A stretch of DNA of 64,000 bases from Arbacia lixula (taxonomy: Eukaryota > Echinodermata > Echinoidea > Arbacioida > Arbaciidae): contig OZ022597.1 in the NCBI GenBank assembly GCA_963669155.1, positions 9,375,250-9,439,249 on the forward strand, read 5' to 3'. Position numbers and translations under genes: made by a program. This document shows, in pieces, positions 60,992 through 64,000 of the stretch (positions within the stretch are counted from its first letter, which is position 1; each line of letters starts with the position of its first letter). The notes under the pieces were generated by a model that had not been told where the DNA came from, did not search any database, and worked only from the letters and a program-made list of their open reading frames with translations.

Positions 60992-61069
60992 TCAAATGCT
61001 GATCTCAGCAGCCTTTGGTTGGCATACCCACACTGAAGTTATTTTGTATCCAACCTTTGCATACAGCAG
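60992..61069 (-). pseudogene. Decayed or cryptic copy of terminal exon B (copy 2)
   Basis: On the minus strand, immediately after a CAG at 61070-61072, an open frame in phase 0 runs 25 codons: it starts LLYAKVGYK, continues TSVWVCQ and ends KAAEISI before TGA. The order resembles exon B (MLMRLQE ... SVGM ... EITV stop), and the DNA after the stop (TTTGAATCTGACCAATC) closely matches that after exon B. The acceptor lacks a good pyrimidine tract, so it may be a relic. Confidence 0.45.
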
Positions 61070-61120
61070 CTGGTCAATTTCATGCATGCTGGTCACTCCG
61101 ATGGTCGTGATTGGTCGGAT

Positions 61121-61249
61121 TCAAACGGTAATCTCCACAGAGACGTCCTCGCTGCTCATGCCGACCGAGTCGATGCTGTTTGTGTCGCTGTCGCAGGAGT
61201 ACGAGTTGGAACAGTTCGCTGCTTCCTGAAGCCTCATCAGCATGTTGTT
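61121..61249 (-). CDS. Terminal exon B of an unidentified gene
   Basis: On the minus strand a strong polypyrimidine tract ending CTTCTTCCTCCACGATAG precedes a phase-0 exon of 42 codons plus TGA. The peptide opens NNMLMRLQEAANCSNSYSC, has an acidic Ser/Asp-rich middle (DSDTNSIDS) and ends SVEITV. That end fits a class II PDZ-domain ligand (hydrophobic-x-hydrophobic), suggesting an intracellular tail of a membrane or scaffold-bound protein; this is inference. The exon is GC-rich relative to its flanks. Its opening matches exon A, 1.7 kb upstream in transcription. Downstream copies of its end recur at 60740-61069. The family is not recognised. Confidence 0.65.
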   Translation of the reverse strand, partial: NNMLMRLQEAANCSNSYSCDSDTNSIDSVGMSSEDVSVEITV

Positions 61250-61832
61250 CTATCGTGGAGGAAGAAGAGAGCAGCGAAAAAAATAAATTAATAAACAGGC
61301 TTCTCATGAAACCATATACACACAGTAAAAGAAAGCAACTCTTAGACAAAAGCATGTGAGGCCGAAACACAAATCACAGCCCCCTTGTAAGAATTGAATA
61401 CTTTGCGTGAGATAATAGATGATATACATGTGCATGTAGTCTTTGATTTATTGTTGTTCTCCAAAATGAATAAAAAAATCCAGGCAAGTAGCAGATACAG
61501 GTTCAAGTCCACGCATGGTCTTCTTTTTCTCGGCTTACTTTTTGTTGCAGATTATTTTTTGGAGAAATCATTCAGTACTTTGGAGAAAAACGGCAAAACA
61601 AATATTGAATATGAAGAAAAGAGTACCTACAGTACATGTATGGAAAGAAGATCTGTTTCACAGTGAAGGGTAACATACGGTATGGTTTAGAGTGCTTGTT
61701 CTATGATGTCACAAAAGTGTTCCTTGCATAGGATTTCACATTGTCCCATGATGCCGAGTGCATACATGTACCAATTGCAAGACGTGCTTAAAATGCAACA
61801 TATGAAACTTTGAGTAACACTTCTTACATGTA

Positions 61833-61847
61833 TGAGAGAGAGAGAGA

Positions 61848-61901
<54 letters not shown>

Positions 61902-61902
61902 A
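61833..61902. repeat. (GA)n microsatellite
   Basis: Pure GA repeat with one GTGA interruption, between terminal exons A and B. Confidence 0.95.
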
Positions 61903-61909
61903 AGAAGGA

Positions 61910-62920
61910 CACACATGACACATTTGAAAATGAATGCATTCAAAACATGGTCACAAAATACTTATACTTTTTGCACTAACACACAGTTTGTATACATAAA
62001 TGTATGTTTTTGGCCTGGTCTACATGTAATGTACGTTCTGCAATGTCTCAGGGAATCACATTCTTGTACCATTCAAATGAGTGAGTTTTCACACTGTACA
62101 TATTACACATCTTTCAGAATTTGGTATATGATTTCCACAATACATGCATTTATTATCTCTTTATAAGTTTTGAAGATATGTTTTTGTGAATGTCTATCAG
62201 TTATACACAATTGTGTTCACACTTATTGTGTATAAGTGTATGCTTTACTGATTGTGAGACTTGAAATTCAGAGAGGTCATTAAAAAAAACTTTGGAGCAA
62301 ATTTAGTGAGAACCTCATTTACATGCAAACGTACAGCACAGACACTGAAACCATTTGCAATATTTTCACCAGGCAGGAAAGACACAAGAATAGAATAAAC
62401 AAAATAAAAAATAAATAACCCTCCAAAAAATACAAAAATGCAGTGGTACAGATAAAGAGAGAGATATACAATAGTAAGAGTAATAATCAAGAAGAAGGTC
62501 AGAAAGAATAGAGCATGCGCGAAGTACAGACATTGAAACAGTATATAATACACAAATAAAGAAAGGAAAAGAAGTACCAAATAGATAAAAGTATAAATGT
62601 TATAATACAGAGACAATTCTGTACATGCTTGCTCGAAGTTATTTCACTTCTTATGGCACTTTTAAATGGGTGCATGTACACGTACAGGGTAACAGCACTG
62701 TGGAAATGGATGCTCAGAAAAATATCTGAAAACACTCACATTACTGTGAGAAATTACTGATAAATGAATTAAATAAATAAATAGTTCACTGGCGACAGGA
62801 AACAGTCAACTAAAAAGAACAGCCACAGACTTTTCAGCACACTGCATCACTTCAAGTTCTAAAGCACTGCTACAATATTTAACACCAAACAAGTCCCTCC
62901 AGACATAGGGACCTACCCCG
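61910..62920. other. Interval between terminal exons A and B
   Basis: Would be the 3' UTR of exon A and/or intron before exon B on the minus strand. AT-rich with a candidate minus-strand AATAAA near 62150. Confidence 0.45.
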
Positions 62921-62924
62921 TGAG

Positions 62925-62999
62925 CTACATGGTAGGGCTCTCACAACTACGTGGGCTCGAGTAGCCCGATGCCTCCTGCAGATGCATGAGCATGCTCAA
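62925..62999 (-). CDS. Terminal exon A of an unidentified gene
   Basis: Read on the minus strand, a good 3' splice site (CCTATTCTCACCGACAG) is followed in phase 0 by a 24-residue peptide beginning LSMLMHLQEASGYSSPRSCE and ending SPTM before TAG. I do not recognise the protein. The peptide is Ser-rich after an amphipathic start. The opening matches terminal exon B (61249-61121), which starts NNMLMRLQEA, with the same phase and position relative to the AG. The natural reading is two alternative last exons of one gene whose body lies beyond 64 kb. A candidate polyadenylation signal (AATAAA on the minus strand) lies near 62150. The call rests on the shared motif and two well-formed acceptors, not on an identified family. 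Confidence 0.6.
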   Translation of the reverse strand: MSMLMHLQEASGYSSPRSCESPTM

Positions 63000-63752
63000 C
63001 TGTCGGTGAGAATAGGGGTGGGCAGAGTAAAGAAAAGTGGAGGGATTATAAACTGGTATATAAAGTGGAATTCATAGTTGACAAGCCCATATATTCCAGA
63101 TCATACTCAGATGAGAGAGCATACTCAAAGTGTATAATTCTAAAAGAAAATGGCATTCCTCCTCTTTGTTAGTTTCCCCGGCTATATTTGCAAGAAGAAG
63201 GATAAATATCATGCAGTACAAGTTCATGAAGTCATTCTGTTTGTTACTGCAAAGTTTAAATCAAAACTCTCTCAGTAGTTACACGCATTTGTCTGCAATT
63301 ACTGACAAGATAATATTTTGGGGGAAGAGAACACACATATTCTGTCAAACAGTGTTCCCTACAAAGTAAAGAGATTCACTCTTCAGATGACTGTTATTTC
63401 TTGCAACTAATTAAATGCAGATAGCTATTGGACAAATGGCAAGGAGTTGACTGCATTTGACTCCAATGGAGTAAAATTAAGTCCACTTGTAGGCTATCAT
63501 ATCCACAAAATACTAAATAACAATCATGATTATTAAAGAGTGAATTAGAAAGTAAATGAGTTAGTAGATGGTGAAATATGATGGGATAACCTCAATAGTG
63601 TGTGTACATTGGCATACAGAAAAGTCTAGAATGTTTTTTGCTTCTATAGTCTCTGAAATTCGAATTACCCATGCACAGGCATGTATATGGTGCATACAAT
63701 GCATGTACATGTACGACATATCTCCTGTAACAAGACTATTATAATCAATAAC

Positions 63753-63753
<1 letters not shown>

Positions 63754-63822
<69 letters not shown>
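63754..63822. repeat. (ATC)n microsatellite
   Basis: About 21 uninterrupted ATC units. Confidence 0.95.
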
Positions 63823-63824
<2 letters not shown>

Positions 63825-64000
63825 CTCTTATGTTATATGGACCGGACATTTGCAACAATGGCTATCGACCTTATTTAGTCAAAACATGCATGGATAAAAT
63901 TATAGTGAAGGTAGGATGAAAGTTGAAAGTTACATGTATGGTTATTGGTAAGATAGATCTTAAGTTTTTCCAAAGTTGGAGTTAGTGGTAGTTGACTTAA

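Noticed and set aside
60515..60995. Two minus-strand frames of 75-81 codons as independent genes
   Set aside because: They lie in the tandem copies of the terminal exon; the parts resembling exon B are in different frames.
61080..61370. 96-codon minus-strand frame overlapping exon B
   Set aside because: It crosses a strong 3' splice site and is out of frame with the peptide conserved between exons A and B.
63754..63822. CRISPR-like regular repeat
   Set aside because: It is a plain trinucleotide microsatellite without spacers; CRISPR is not expected in animal DNA.

Overview
This is a window of animal (metazoan) nuclear DNA, most likely from a marine deuterostome such as a sea urchin. The species cannot be fixed from sequence alone. 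It shows small phase-compatible exons in multi-kilobase introns, GT-AG junctions, many long microsatellites, many short foldback DNA transposons, and L2/CR1-, RTE- and Penelope-like retroelement remnants. There is no sign of prokaryotic organisation.

Plus strand, about 3.7-48.6 kb: one sialidase (neuraminidase) gene of the NEU2/3/4 family. Six coding exons (3679-3907, 26221-26450, 36086-36175, 39027-39202, 47303-47494, 48239-48592) join in phase without a stop. Together they carry the FRIP motif, two good and two degenerate Asp boxes, and the expected Glu, Arg and Tyr active-site residues, ending at a TAG at 48590. The short N-terminal coding exon was not found.

Minus strand, about 60.7-63.0 kb: the 3' end of an unidentified gene. 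Two related terminal exons begin with similar peptides after strong 3' splice sites, in the same phase (62999-62925 and 61249-61121). Further decayed tandem copies of the second exon follow it.

The most striking pattern is that short segments spanning exon-intron junctions recur as decayed tandem copies in the neighbouring intron. This is clear at exon 1 (both sides), exon 2 (donor side) and exon 5 (donor side) of the sialidase gene, and plausible at exon 4 and at the exon 2 acceptor. A comparable tandem decay is seen at the terminal exon of the minus-strand gene.

The introns and flanks are filled with repeats: five copies of a TA-flanked foldback element (with a probable empty site in the window), a ~92-bp TTAA-flanked family, three larger TTAA-flanked elements, two Tc1/mariner-type elements, several long hairpins, retroelement fragments, and tandem arrays including ~2 kb of (ACT)n. 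Stretches between these show no further gene that I can support.
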